Positions 26,088 to 34,603 of a stretch of 64,000 bases of DNA are shown here, in pieces (the first letter of the stretch is position 1; each line of letters begins with the position of its first letter). Made by a program: the position numbers and the translations under genes. This DNA is from Oceanobacillus sp. CFH 90083 (lineage in GTDB: Bacteria > Bacillota > Bacilli > Bacillales > Amphibacillaceae). The stretch is taken from contig NZ_VIYG01000004.1 in the NCBI RefSeq assembly GCF_009389585.1, positions 124,001 through 188,000 on the forward strand. Reading direction: 5' to 3'. Under the pieces are notes generated by a model. The model had not been told where the DNA came from. It ran no database searches and was given only the letters and a program-made list of their open reading frames with translations.

Positions 26088-26576
26088 ATGTTTGAAAAGC
26101 TTTTTAAAAAGAAAGAGAATCAGGAGATTGAATTATTCGCTCCGATTAATGGAGAGGTAATTCCTTTGGAGGAAGTGCCTGATCCGGTATTCGCTGAAAA
26201 AATGATGGGCGACGGCATTGCTATTAAACCAGCTGATGGAAAAGTTGTATCACCTATTGATGGGAATATTGTGCAAGCGTTCCCGACAAAGCATGCGGTA
26301 GGGATTAAAGCCAGCAATGGGACGGAAATTTTAATTCATATTGGCTTAGAAACCGTTGCTTTGGATGGTGAAGGGTTCACCATCCATGTCAAAGAAGGAG
26401 ATAAAGTGAAAAAAGGCGATGCTCTTGTTGATGTCGACTTGGCAGTTGTAGGTGAAAAAGCGGTGAGTACGGTTACGCCAATGCTTATTACAAATATGAG
26501 TGATATCGAAGCTTTACATAAACAGGATGTGAAGCAGGTCCGGGCAAGTGAAGATGTTGTGATTAGGGTGAAATAA
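26088..26576 (+). CDS. PTS EIIA component, glucose (Crr) family
   Basis: A 162-residue cytoplasmic EIIA domain. The active-site histidines are in the FPTKHAVGI and LIHIGLETV stretches, and the glucose-type beta-sandwich motifs GVIPLEEVPDP-like and DGAIKP-like are present. It passes phosphate from HPr to the EIIB domain of the permease encoded three genes upstream. The start is ATG behind GGAGG, 57 nt after the HAD gene, and it is the last gene of the operon, followed by a terminator. Confidence 0.92.
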   Translation: MFEKLFKKKENQEIELFAPINGEVIPLEEVPDPVFAEKMMGDGIAIKPADGKVVSPIDGNIVQAFPTKHAVGIKASNGTEILIHIGLETVALDGEGFTIHVKEGDKVKKGDALVDVDLAVVGEKAVSTVTPMLITNMSDIEALHKQDVKQVRASEDVVIRVK

Positions 26577-26636
26577 AAGGCTTTGACAATAAACTGATTT
26601 TGTTGGGACTGAAAGAAGATAAAAGCATACAGTTAG

Positions 26637-26684
26637 AAAAAAATAGCAGTTTTCCGATTTGAAGTGGAAAAGCTGCTATTTTTT
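26637..26684 (+). terminator. Terminator of the PTS-lyase operon
   Basis: AAAATAGCAG plus TTTTCC pairs with GGAAAA plus GCTGCTATTTT and ends in a T run. The rest of the gap to 26951 holds only a TATAAT (26923-26928) before the next gene. Confidence 0.85.
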
Positions 26685-26951
26685 GTACTTTTATTTAAAT
26701 GTATGGTAATAATCAGTTTACGGCTGAATGAAGTGAGGATTTTGGACATATGTACGCTTTATCTATAGAAGGTTAAAGAAAGCCTCAGCAAAATTAAAAA
26801 TAATGACTTCTATCTTTGGGGTTAGAGCAGGTGTGTCTATAAAGCTACTTCTTTGGATGGCATATACCTCTTTTTTACATATAAATCCGAAATAATCGAT
26901 TTTAGTATTTGAGAGAACACGTTATAATAGAAAGAGAAGGAAGGGAATTGT

Positions 26952-27986
26952 ATGATATTTTTATTCCTGAGAACATTTGCAATTGGTCTCTTAGGTGCTA
27001 TTATCTTCTCGATTGTTAACCTGCCATTGCCCTGGCTGCTCGGATCAATGATTGTGACACTATTGTTTCAATTAAGATCACCATGGAAAATAGTATGGAA
27101 TCCAATCTTTCGGAATATCGGCTTAATTATTGCCGGATACACGATTGGATATGCCTTTACCTTGAAAGCACTGCAAGAAATGGTGAACTATTTCCCGATG
27201 ATGTTCTTCATTAACGTTATCTTTCTTGTGTTATTTATTTGTGTCAGCTATGTGGTTTCCAAATGGGCGCGGTTAGATCTTGGGACAGCCATGGCTTGTT
27301 GCGCTCCCGGAGGATTACAGCAGGTGGTAGTCTTTGCAGAAGAACAAAAAAAATTGAATATTACGGTTGTGACGTTTTATCAAGTTATCCGTTTACTGGC
27401 GATTATTACGCTAGTTCCATTTATTGTTTCTGGTAATAATGGCAGTATGACAGCAGAGAAAACAATTGAAAGCTATTCGCCGGTTTTATTTGGCTTATTG
27501 ATTATATGCTACATAGCAGGAATGCTTTTTAAATTTATTAAAGTTCCTACCGCATATTTATTGGGACCTGTATTTCTTGTCATGGTATGTAATCTATTAT
27601 CTGTTCAAGTCCCGGTTATGCCGGAAAGTTTATTACATATTGCACAGCTTTTTATCGGGATTTATATGGGGCTATTATTAAAACGGGATAAATTGAAGAA
27701 AATGAAGTCTCATATTGTTTATGCCGTTGGTTCTTGTGTTATTTTAATTGGGGTAGCATTTTTGATTAGTGAATGGATGGCACATCGGTTTATGGACTTT
27801 GCTACAAGCTTTTTAAGCGTTGTTCCAGGTGGTGTGGATCAAATGGGGATTATCGCAGCGTCTATTCAGGCAGATGTAACAGTGGTGACATCTTTTCAAC
27901 TGTTCCGAATTTTGTTTTTATCGATTATTATTATTCCGTTCATTAAATTTATGGTTCTGCGTGAACATAGACAATTAAGAGAGTAG
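26952..27986 (+). CDS. AbrB-family membrane protein (PF05145 permease)
   Basis: A 344-residue protein with about ten membrane segments arranged as two homologous halves. Each half ends in a conserved loop: CAPGGLQQVVVFAEE in the first (near residue 115) and VPGGVDQMGIIAASI in the second (near residue 295). This is the family once annotated as ammonia monooxygenase/AbrB transporters, unrelated to the AbrB transition-state regulator. GGAAGGGAA stands before the ATG. The substrate is unknown. It may share a transcript with the DUF72 gene 21 nt downstream. Confidence 0.85.
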   Translation: MIFLFLRTFAIGLLGAIIFSIVNLPLPWLLGSMIVTLLFQLRSPWKIVWNPIFRNIGLIIAGYTIGYAFTLKALQEMVNYFPMMFFINVIFLVLFICVSYVVSKWARLDLGTAMACCAPGGLQQVVVFAEEQKKLNITVVTFYQVIRLLAIITLVPFIVSGNNGSMTAEKTIESYSPVLFGLLIICYIAGMLFKFIKVPTAYLLGPVFLVMVCNLLSVQVPVMPESLLHIAQLFIGIYMGLLLKRDKLKKMKSHIVYAVGSCVILIGVAFLISEWMAHRFMDFATSFLSVVPGGVDQMGIIAASIQADVTVVTSFQLFRILFLSIIIIPFIKFMVLREHRQLRE

Positions 27987-28007
27987 AGAAAAAGAGAGGT
28001 GTTAAAA

Positions 28008-28859
28008 GTGATTCAAATTGGATTGACTGGATGGGGAGATCACAAATCTATTTATGCTGCTGATACGAAAGCACATGAGAAATTACAGGAATACAGCAGT
28101 CATTTTCCAGTAGTAGAATTAGATTCCTCTTTCTATGCAGTACAGCCTATCCGTAATATGGAGAAATGGGCAAGGGAGACACCCGGAAATTTTCAATTTA
28201 TCGTGAAAGCCTACCAAGGAATGACAGGGCATGATCGTGAAGGAAAGGAAAATCCTTTTGAAACCAAAGAGGAAATGTTCCAGGCTTTTAGGGAGTCTGT
28301 CGAGCCGCTTCGGAAGGCAGGCAAACTGGGAGCAGTGCTGTTTCAATTTCCACCGTGGTTTGATTGCAGACAGGAGCATGTAAATTATATCCGTTATTGT
28401 AAAAAGCAAATGAAGGATATTCCTGTTGCATTGGAATTTAGACAGCAATCCTGGTATGAAGAAAGGTTTCAGCAGCAAACCTTGCAGTTTATGAAACGGG
28501 AAGGCTGGATTCACACGATTGCGGATGAGCCTCAGGCTGGTGTGAAATCTGTTCCGTTTGTGCCTGTGGTGACGGTAAAGGATAAAGTGATTGTTCGTTT
28601 GCACGGCAGGAATGTCCATGGCTGGAACTACTCGGGCAATGCTAATTGGCGTAAGGTCCGCTATTTATATGAATACAATGAACAAGAGTTAATATCGATA
28701 GCTGAAGAGGTAAAAAGATTGGAAAAGCAGTGTGAAGAAGTCATCGTTTTGTTTAACAATAATTCTGGAGGACATGCAGCTGGAAATGCCAAGCAATTTC
28801 AGCAGATGCTGGGGATTGAGTTTGACGGGCTTGCCTCGCAGCAGCTGGGGTTGTTTTAG
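28008..28859 (+). CDS. yunF: DUF72 family protein (YunF-like)
   Basis: A 283-residue TIM-barrel-like protein of the DUF72 family. The N-terminal IGLTGWGDHKSIY, the VVELDSSFYAVQPIRNMEKWA strand-helix and the C-terminal VIVLFNNNSGGHAAGNA are family signatures, nearest to B. subtilis YunF. The likely start is the GTG at 28008, 8 nt after AAGAGAGG; the GTG at 27999 overlaps that site. It lies 21 nt after the AbrB-family gene. DUF72 proteins have no established reaction; a nuclease or hydrolase role has been speculated from the fold only. Confidence 0.85.
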   Translation: MIQIGLTGWGDHKSIYAADTKAHEKLQEYSSHFPVVELDSSFYAVQPIRNMEKWARETPGNFQFIVKAYQGMTGHDREGKENPFETKEEMFQAFRESVEPLRKAGKLGAVLFQFPPWFDCRQEHVNYIRYCKKQMKDIPVALEFRQQSWYEERFQQQTLQFMKREGWIHTIADEPQAGVKSVPFVPVVTVKDKVIVRLHGRNVHGWNYSGNANWRKVRYLYEYNEQELISIAEEVKRLEKQCEEVIVLFNNNSGGHAAGNAKQFQQMLGIEFDGLASQQLGLF

Positions 28860-28992
28860 AAAGGAATCCATAAATAATAGGATTTGTAGTAATTTTCTGT
28901 ATTTTAACTATAACTCCAAAATAAGGATGGAGGAAAATCATATGATTCATTATATGGTATGAACTTCTTACCTGATTTTCCTTTTAAAAGGG

Positions 28993-29113
28993 TGTTCAAA
29001 GAGTCCTAAATGATAAGTGGCGAATTGCTGCATTGACGTGATTTTTCCAATGAGGGGCTGGGACTGTACTGCGATTACTCGCCCCACCGAAAACTGGTGC
29101 AACTTTTTGAACA
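28993..29113. repeat. Dispersed TIR element, copy 4 (121 bp)
   Basis: It begins TGTTCAAAGAGTCC and ends AACTTTTTGAACA. The left interior (GTGGCGAATTGCTGCATTGACGTG) matches copy 1, but the centre and right part are different. The centre carries TGCGATTACTCGCCCCA (29070-29086), 16 of 17 positions identical to the core of the minisatellite at 6557-7274. It lies between the DUF72 gene and the serine hydrolase gene; nothing else is seen in this gap. Confidence 0.75.
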
Positions 29114-29158
29114 TGCATGTAAATCATAAATAAAAAAAGGGTTTCAGGAGGAGCAAAA

Positions 29159-30184
29159 ATGTGTACAGAAAATAAGTGGAATAAACTGATGGAAGTGCAA
29201 AAGAAACTTTCTTTTTCAGGAGCATTCTATGCTAAAAAGCAGGATGAAATAATAACAGGGAGCAATGGATTCAGAAACCGTGCCGAAAAACTCGAAAATC
29301 AAGCAGATACACGATTTGGTATTGCTTCAGGCTGTAAGATATTTACTGCAGTTGCCATTGCTAAGCTTGTAGAAATGGGCAAGATATCGTTTCAAACAAA
29401 GTTACAAGATTGCGTGGCAGAGAAGTTCCCTTACTTTGATAAAGGCATTACCATTCATCATTTATTGACGCATACCTCGGGTGTACCGGATTACTTTGAT
29501 GAGGGAGAGATGGATGATTTTGAGTTGTTGTGGAAAGATTTCCCCATGTATGGTGTCAGAACACCAAAAGATTTCTTGCCACTTTTTCAACACAGGAAAA
29601 TGCAGGAAAATCCAGGTGGTTCCTTTCAATATAACAATTCAGGCTACATCCTATTAGGCTTGGTTGTAGAGCATGTCGCTGATTGCAGCTTTACTTCATT
29701 TGTAGAAGAACATATCTTTAAAGCTGCCGACATGTGTGATTCAGGCTATTTTGAAATGGATTGTTTACCGGAACGGACAGCTTTAGGGTATGTAGAAGAG
29801 CCAAACGGAAAATGGAAAACAAATATTTATTCTCTTCCGGCAAAAGGTGGATCAGATGGTGGAGCATTTGTCACTACAGGTGATATGGCCAAATTCTGGG
29901 ATGCTTTAATGCGTTACCGGCTTTTGTCTGAGCAAATAACCCGGGAACTGCTGCAAGCGCGCAAATGTGTAGATGAGGAAGAAAACATCTTCTACGGATA
30001 TTCCGGTTATATGGAATTAGGCGATGATAAAGAAGTGATAAAGTATATTCAAATGGGATATGACCCGGGAGTTAATTTTCGTGCGGTTCATTATCCGCAT
30101 GATGAAAAGACACTGATTGTGTGCTCTAATAAATCTGAAGGGGCTTATGAGCTGTTAAAAGAGATGGAACGTATAATTGTATAA
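29159..30184 (+). CDS. Serine hydrolase, class C beta-lactamase-like
   Basis: A 341-residue member of the beta-lactamase/PBP-like serine hydrolases. The nucleophile motif SxxK is SGCK (about residue 58), the second motif YxN is YNNSGY and the third, KGGSDGG, stands for the usual HxG/KTG. LLTHTSGVPDYF is the typical family loop. No signal peptide or membrane anchor is visible, so it is probably cytoplasmic and an esterase or peptidase rather than a drug-degrading lactamase. AGGAGG stands 7 nt before the ATG. It is alone and ends at a hairpin shared with the convergent DUF1992 gene. Confidence 0.85.
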   Translation: MCTENKWNKLMEVQKKLSFSGAFYAKKQDEIITGSNGFRNRAEKLENQADTRFGIASGCKIFTAVAIAKLVEMGKISFQTKLQDCVAEKFPYFDKGITIHHLLTHTSGVPDYFDEGEMDDFELLWKDFPMYGVRTPKDFLPLFQHRKMQENPGGSFQYNNSGYILLGLVVEHVADCSFTSFVEEHIFKAADMCDSGYFEMDCLPERTALGYVEEPNGKWKTNIYSLPAKGGSDGGAFVTTGDMAKFWDALMRYRLLSEQITRELLQARKCVDEEENIFYGYSGYMELGDDKEVIKYIQMGYDPGVNFRAVHYPHDEKTLIVCSNKSEGAYELLKEMERIIV

Positions 30185-30189
30185 AGTTA

Positions 30190-30221
30190 AAAAGGGATTA
30201 ACTTGGAGGTTGGTCCCTTTT
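30190..30221. terminator. Bidirectional terminator
   Basis: AAAAGGGA and TCCCTTTT flank a 16-nt interior with a weak AAC/GTT pair, between the convergent stop codons at 30184 and 30222. Confidence 0.65.
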
Positions 30222-30578
30222 CTACTGAAACAGCTTATGCTTAATCTTTCTTGCATATTTATGAAAAACATTGCTCTTATCAAGTTTCCGTTCTTTCACT
30301 AATGTTTGAAATGCTGCTTGTTTTTCTGATTGATCAGCTTGCATCTCACCATCCGTTGCAATTTGCATTAAGTCGCGGTGCGATATATACTGCTTTTGAT
30401 TTTCCTGTTCGTCTGAAAGGTAACCTGCCCGTTTTAAAATACGAAAGGATTGTTTAACTTCCTCGGGTAATCCTGCAAATTCATCATGCAAGTCCAAGCG
30501 TTCTCCTTTGCCCGGCAAATCATCAAATTCTCCATTATCCACTGCCTTTTTAATTTGCTCTTCTACAAAGTGATACAT
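30222..30578 (-). CDS. DUF1992 (DnaJ-homologue C28-type) protein
   Basis: A 118-residue protein made almost entirely of the DUF1992/DnaJC28-conserved domain. The diagnostic N terminus is EEQIKKAVDNGEFDDLPGKG, followed by helical charged sequence. It has no J domain despite the family name. It is similar to B. subtilis YhdN-type proteins, but I would not assign a name. It is cytoplasmic, with no known activity. AGGAGGGGC stands upstream of the ATG. It is one of two minus-strand genes, 63 nt apart from the next. Confidence 0.8.
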   Translation of the reverse strand: MYHFVEEQIKKAVDNGEFDDLPGKGERLDLHDEFAGLPEEVKQSFRILKRAGYLSDEQENQKQYISHRDLMQIATDGEMQADQSEKQAAFQTLVKERKLDKSNVFHKYARKIKHKLFQ

Positions 30579-30641
30579 AGCGCCCCTCCTTTTTCAGATG
30601 AATCTTTCTTTCAGTATGCTGGAACAAAGGAAAAAGTTCAA

Positions 30642-30998
30642 CTAAAGATTATTATCAATATGATTAATGATTTGCTGAACAGCCTGTTCTCCCTTATGTT
30701 TCCAATCTTGTTTATGACGTACGGACTGAAATAAATAGGGATCCTCGTTGGTGCCATGATAAATGATAAGAGGGGTTCCAAATTCAATTTGAACAGATGG
30801 CTGGTTATGCTCCTCTTGTAACAATTGATAGGGGAGATATAAATACATTTTTTCCCCGTCTTGGCTGGAAAGAAGTCCATTAAAATGGCCTTGATACTTA
30901 TTATCTCCATTGATATGAAATCCAAGCTCTTTAAAATGTGGCTTTAATTTTTTGAAAAAACCCTTTTTTCCAGGCATATTCGTATCTAATGTAATCAT
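30642..30998 (-). CDS. YugN-like family protein
   Basis: A 118-residue cytoplasmic protein. The central alternation KLKPHFKELGFHINGDNKY, LYLPYQLLQEE and VQIEFGTPLIIYHG lines up with B. subtilis YugN (helix, glycine turn, LP strand, then a GxPxLL strand). The frame is open 20 codons further upstream, but ATG 30998 has AAGGAG 9 nt away. Function unknown. The similarity is by eye and should be regarded as likely rather than certain. Confidence 0.6.
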   Translation of the reverse strand: MITLDTNMPGKKGFFKKLKPHFKELGFHINGDNKYQGHFNGLLSSQDGEKMYLYLPYQLLQEEHNQPSVQIEFGTPLIIYHGTNEDPYLFQSVRHKQDWKHKGEQAVQQIINHIDNNL

Positions 30999-31195
30999 TT
31001 TCTGTTTCTCCTTTATGTTTCTTCTGTGATTAGCTTTTCCTTTAATCAAGTGAAACATACGGAAATAAGAGAGCGATTCGTCTTTCCAAATTAATTTTAG
31101 AAAAAACTACTTGATTAAAGAACATTTGTTCGATATACTGTATTTAGATATTCACCTCAGAAATTCACCTTATCATAAATAAAGGATGTGTTTTT

Positions 31196-32383
31196 ATGCC
31201 TCAAATTTGTCTCCGTAAAATTTACTCTTCATCAGCAATAACCTCTCTGCATGTACAGGAAGATTCCAAATCATACAACAAGTATCAAAGAAGAAAAGGG
31301 CGTACCAAGAAAGCACTGCATCGGATACCGGATGTTCAATTAATGGATTTAAAAGTAGATTATGCTTTTAAGCAATTATTTGGAAGCGAAAAGAATAAAG
31401 AAATCACCGTTGTTTTCCTTAACGCAATTTTAGCAAAGTCAGGAAGAAGTCCGATTCAGCAGCTTTACTTTCAAAACATTGAAATTGGGGGTGAATATGA
31501 AGAGGATAAAAAATCCAGATTAGATCTCTTGATTAAGACAGAGAAGAAAGAATGGGTCAACATAGAAATTCAAATCAATAATGAGTATAATATGATTAAA
31601 AGATCCCTGTATTATTGGTCGAGACTTTTTTCAGAACAGCTGAAAGAAGGGCAAAGCTATAGGGAACTGTACCCTGTTATCAGTATTAATATTATGCATT
31701 TTAACCTGCTGGATGAAACAGATGCCTTTCATAATATCTTTCGTTTATACGAGATGAAGGAGAAATATCCATTAACCGATATGATTGAATTTCATTTTGT
31801 GGAGATTCCTAAACTAATCACTGCCTGGAAGAAGAATCAGCTGGATCCGTGGGAGGATGTCTTAACACGCTGGCTGCTGCTGTTAGGAACTGTTGATAGA
31901 CGAAAGAATCACTTCTACAATGATATCTATCAGGAATTGGAGGAGATTGCAATGGTGGATAAAACATTACATGTTGCGATGCGGGTTTGGGAAGATTTAA
32001 GCCGAACAGAAGAAGAGCGCCGGGAATATGAAACACGTTTGAAGCAAATTTTAGATGAGCAATCCAAGAAGCGGGATAGAGAGTTATTGGAACAGGAAAT
32101 GGAAGAGATGAAAGAGCAGAAAGAAGAAGCTGAAAAGCAGAATGAGGAACTGAAAGCAGAGAAAGAAGAACTGAAAGCGAGGGAAAAAGAAACGGAGATC
32201 AAAAGAAGAAAGGAGGAGACCAGAAGAATCGAAGCGGAGTCTGCATTGGAGGAAAATACAAAACAAATAGCATTAAAAATGCTAAAACAAGGGATAGATT
32301 ATACTGCCATTATACAGATAACGGGCCTTACTCCAGAGCAATTAAAGATTATTCAGCAAGAATCGGAAAATAATGATAAGTAG
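31196..32383 (+). CDS. Rpn-family recombination-promoting nuclease/putative transposase
   Basis: A 395-residue PD-(D/E)XK protein of the Rpn/YhgA-like family. The N-terminal 50 residues are a poorly conserved lead. The core then begins LMDLKVDYAFKQLFG, with the nuclease motif LDLLIKTEKKEWVNIEIQI (D, ExQ) and YYWSRLFSEQL. The C terminus (about 285-360) is an extreme Glu/Lys coiled coil, ending in a small helical segment LKMLKQGIDYTAIIQITGLTPEQL. Rpn proteins are DNA endonucleases that stimulate RecA-independent recombination and vary rapidly. The gene has its own AAAGGATG site. No terminal repeats surround it, so it does not look like a transposon here. Confidence 0.88.
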   Translation: MPQICLRKIYSSSAITSLHVQEDSKSYNKYQRRKGRTKKALHRIPDVQLMDLKVDYAFKQLFGSEKNKEITVVFLNAILAKSGRSPIQQLYFQNIEIGGEYEEDKKSRLDLLIKTEKKEWVNIEIQINNEYNMIKRSLYYWSRLFSEQLKEGQSYRELYPVISINIMHFNLLDETDAFHNIFRLYEMKEKYPLTDMIEFHFVEIPKLITAWKKNQLDPWEDVLTRWLLLLGTVDRRKNHFYNDIYQELEEIAMVDKTLHVAMRVWEDLSRTEEERREYETRLKQILDEQSKKRDRELLEQEMEEMKEQKEEAEKQNEELKAEKEELKAREKETEIKRRKEETRRIEAESALEENTKQIALKMLKQGIDYTAIIQITGLTPEQLKIIQQESENNDK

Positions 32384-32452
32384 ATTATAAAGTACCAGGA
32401 TGAAATAGCAAGGCACAGGCTGATAAAGGAAAAAATCACATGTGCCTTTATT

Positions 32453-33112
32453 CTAAAAATGAAACCGTCGTACAATTTCGTTTTTCATTGTCTTTTCCGA
32501 AAACAACACCATGCCAACCAGTGTCATCAGAGCGTATAAGGCTGTTGCTGCACTTGGCCATAACACCGTGGACCAGGAGCTTAAAAACAGAAGTACAGGA
32601 AGAAAACCGAGAATGACCATGGTAGTCATATATCCAATGTATTCTCTCCATTTCATTGGCTTCCGCAGTACAATAATTGTTACAAGCAGTGTCGCCAACG
32701 TAACAAGAAACGGAATAACATAGTGAATGGACCATTTTGAGCTCCCGGATGCGGCATCTAGGATAAACAGCATCACAGAAAGAGAGATAACTTGAAGAAC
32801 CACCTTCGATCCAATGTGTGCTTTAGAAAGAAAGGTATGATTGATAGTCAGTAAACCATACAGAACAGGACCTAGTACGTATAAAAACCATAACCTTTCC
32901 GGAGTAGTAAATAAATTAATTAATAAGCTGGTATTGATAGCAAAAATCGCAATGAATAAGACAAGACGCTGTGCAAAGCGGCGCCGTTTGACTTTGGTTT
33001 CATAAACAGGATAATATTCGTTGTCTCCTGTTTTTTCGGAAAGCTTATGCTTGCATAATGGGCAATATTTCTGTTTTGTATAGGTGTTGCAATTATTGCA
33101 ATAATGTTGCAT
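32453..33112 (-). CDS. Zinc-ribbon membrane protein (DUF6320-like)
   Basis: A 219-residue protein with an N-terminal zinc ribbon (CNNCNTYTKQKYCPLCKHK, Cys pairs at about 5/8 and 16/19) followed by five or six membrane segments. It matches the DUF6320 type, which is regularly adjacent to the acyltransferase-like gene as here. ATG 33112 is 6 nt after AGGTG; a GTG at 33121 would overlap the upstream stop by 4 nt. The two genes are translationally close and must form one operon. Function unknown. Confidence 0.7.
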   Translation of the reverse strand: MQHYCNNCNTYTKQKYCPLCKHKLSEKTGDNEYYPVYETKVKRRRFAQRLVLFIAIFAINTSLLINLFTTPERLWFLYVLGPVLYGLLTINHTFLSKAHIGSKVVLQVISLSVMLFILDAASGSSKWSIHYVIPFLVTLATLLVTIIVLRKPMKWREYIGYMTTMVILGFLPVLLFLSSWSTVLWPSAATALYALMTLVGMVLFSEKTMKNEIVRRFHF

Positions 33113-33117
33113 TGTTT

Positions 33118-34374
33118 TCACCTGCTGTCATTGGAGTATACTTCTATCTCCAAATTGTATGTCTTAGAAAGTTCCCTGAAAAAAGTACGAATAATATCCG
33201 CTTCTTTAATCATTCTTGAAAATGAAATTACAAGTTCATCTCCGACTGCAATCATTGCTCCGTTGATTGGACTTTTCTTTGTCGGATACAAGATGATTTC
33301 CATATGAGAGATGTGTGATTTCATGGATTCGGAAAGTTGTACCTTACCTACATTAGTTAGCGTCATTGCTTTGGTACGTTCACTAAAGCTTCTATAACCA
33401 TAACGGATCGCATGGTACTTAAGGGGGAGCGGGATGAATCTGGCTGTCAGTCTCGTTTGCCATTTTACCCGGTCATTAATACTTTGCTGCAAGCTTTCCT
33501 TCCGTATTTTTTCCCGCAGTTGTTTCGAGATTTCCGTAATAATTTCTTCTAATGTTGTCGTTTCCGTAACTGCCATGCCGATATTGACAACTCCAAAAAA
33601 ATTACGCAGCGTATTCGAAGGAAAAAGATTTCTTAAATTAACAGGAATAGCAATCTTTATTTCTTCCTGGTAAGCTCGAAATTTTAATCTCTCTTTATAG
33701 ATAGCTGCAATAAGAAGCGCTGAAATAAAAGCAGTAATGGTCGTCCCGTGCTTTTTAGCAAGCTGATGTACCTTCTCTGTACTCATTTTCCCATGGATGA
33801 CAATAGTTTGATCGATAGAGCCGCCACGGATTTGATAAGAGGATGCTTCTTTAAATTTTTCTGGTTTTTCATCTGTTACATAGTTTTGATAACTGTCATC
33901 CCTTTCGTAATAGCTGGGCTCATCATGAATATTAATTAGTGTACTCTCGTAGCTTACGCTTTTACCCAAATGAATGAGATAATGGTAAACAAGTGCTTTA
34001 ATAAATTCTAAAGCACCTGTGCCATCTGTGACAGAATGAAAAAATTCCACAGCAATCCGCTTCTTATAATAGGTAACACGCATTAAAAAGCCGTTTGTTT
34101 CGATAGGATCAATAGGTGCACATGGATATTGGCTTTCATATTGAACAAAAAGCTTTTGATTATTTTCCACAAGGAAATCCCAAAATAACCCCTTGCTAAG
34201 CTTTACGGCAAACATAGGCAGACGTTTGAGAACATCATCAAGTGCAAGCTGGAGCTTATCGGGTTGTACGGCTTCCTTCATTACGGCAGCAATCCGGAAG
34301 ACCGAGGAATTTGTCTGTTCGGATACAGCATGAAACATTTTGCCTGCATTATCAAGTTTGTACCATTCATCCAT
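33118..34374 (-). CDS. Condensation/alcohol acetyltransferase-like acyltransferase
   Basis: A 418-residue member of the CoA-dependent acyltransferase/condensation fold. The catalytic HxxxD motif is HSVTDG (about residue 130). A region with LLIAAIYKERL and the C-terminal SFSRMIKEADIIRTFF block match the alcohol acetyltransferase branch. No carrier-protein or adenylation modules are near, so it is not an NRPS fragment. It would use acyl-CoA or another acyl donor with an unknown alcohol or amine acceptor. The following DUF6320 membrane protein overlaps or abuts it, suggesting a membrane-associated product. Confidence 0.8.
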   Translation of the reverse strand: MDEWYKLDNAGKMFHAVSEQTNSSVFRIAAVMKEAVQPDKLQLALDDVLKRLPMFAVKLSKGLFWDFLVENNQKLFVQYESQYPCAPIDPIETNGFLMRVTYYKKRIAVEFFHSVTDGTGALEFIKALVYHYLIHLGKSVSYESTLINIHDEPSYYERDDSYQNYVTDEKPEKFKEASSYQIRGGSIDQTIVIHGKMSTEKVHQLAKKHGTTITAFISALLIAAIYKERLKFRAYQEEIKIAIPVNLRNLFPSNTLRNFFGVVNIGMAVTETTTLEEIITEISKQLREKIRKESLQQSINDRVKWQTRLTARFIPLPLKYHAIRYGYRSFSERTKAMTLTNVGKVQLSESMKSHISHMEIILYPTKKSPINGAMIAVGDELVISFSRMIKEADIIRTFFRELSKTYNLEIEVYSNDSR

Positions 34375-34562
34375 CTTTGGAACACCTCTTGAACGTACTG
34401 TTTTATTCTTATATTGTTAATCTGGGTAAAATCAGAGTTTTTTATAAGCGTTAACTTTTACTTTAACAGATACAGCTCTTTTTTGCTCTATAAAAAATAT
34501 CTAATTTGAAACACAAGCTTATATTTTAGGGTGGGAAGAGTTGCTTATCTTGCAGCAGGATG

Positions 34563-34596
34563 AAAGAAAAAAGCGGCTCCATTAAGAGTCCGCTTC
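34563..34596 (-). terminator. Terminator of the metNI-oxidase operon
   Basis: On the minus strand AAGCGGACTC and GAGCCGCTT pair around a short loop and run into six T residues, just past the oxidase stop codon. The remaining gap up to 34374 shows nothing else. Confidence 0.8.
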
Positions 34597-34603
34597 CTCT
34601 ACT

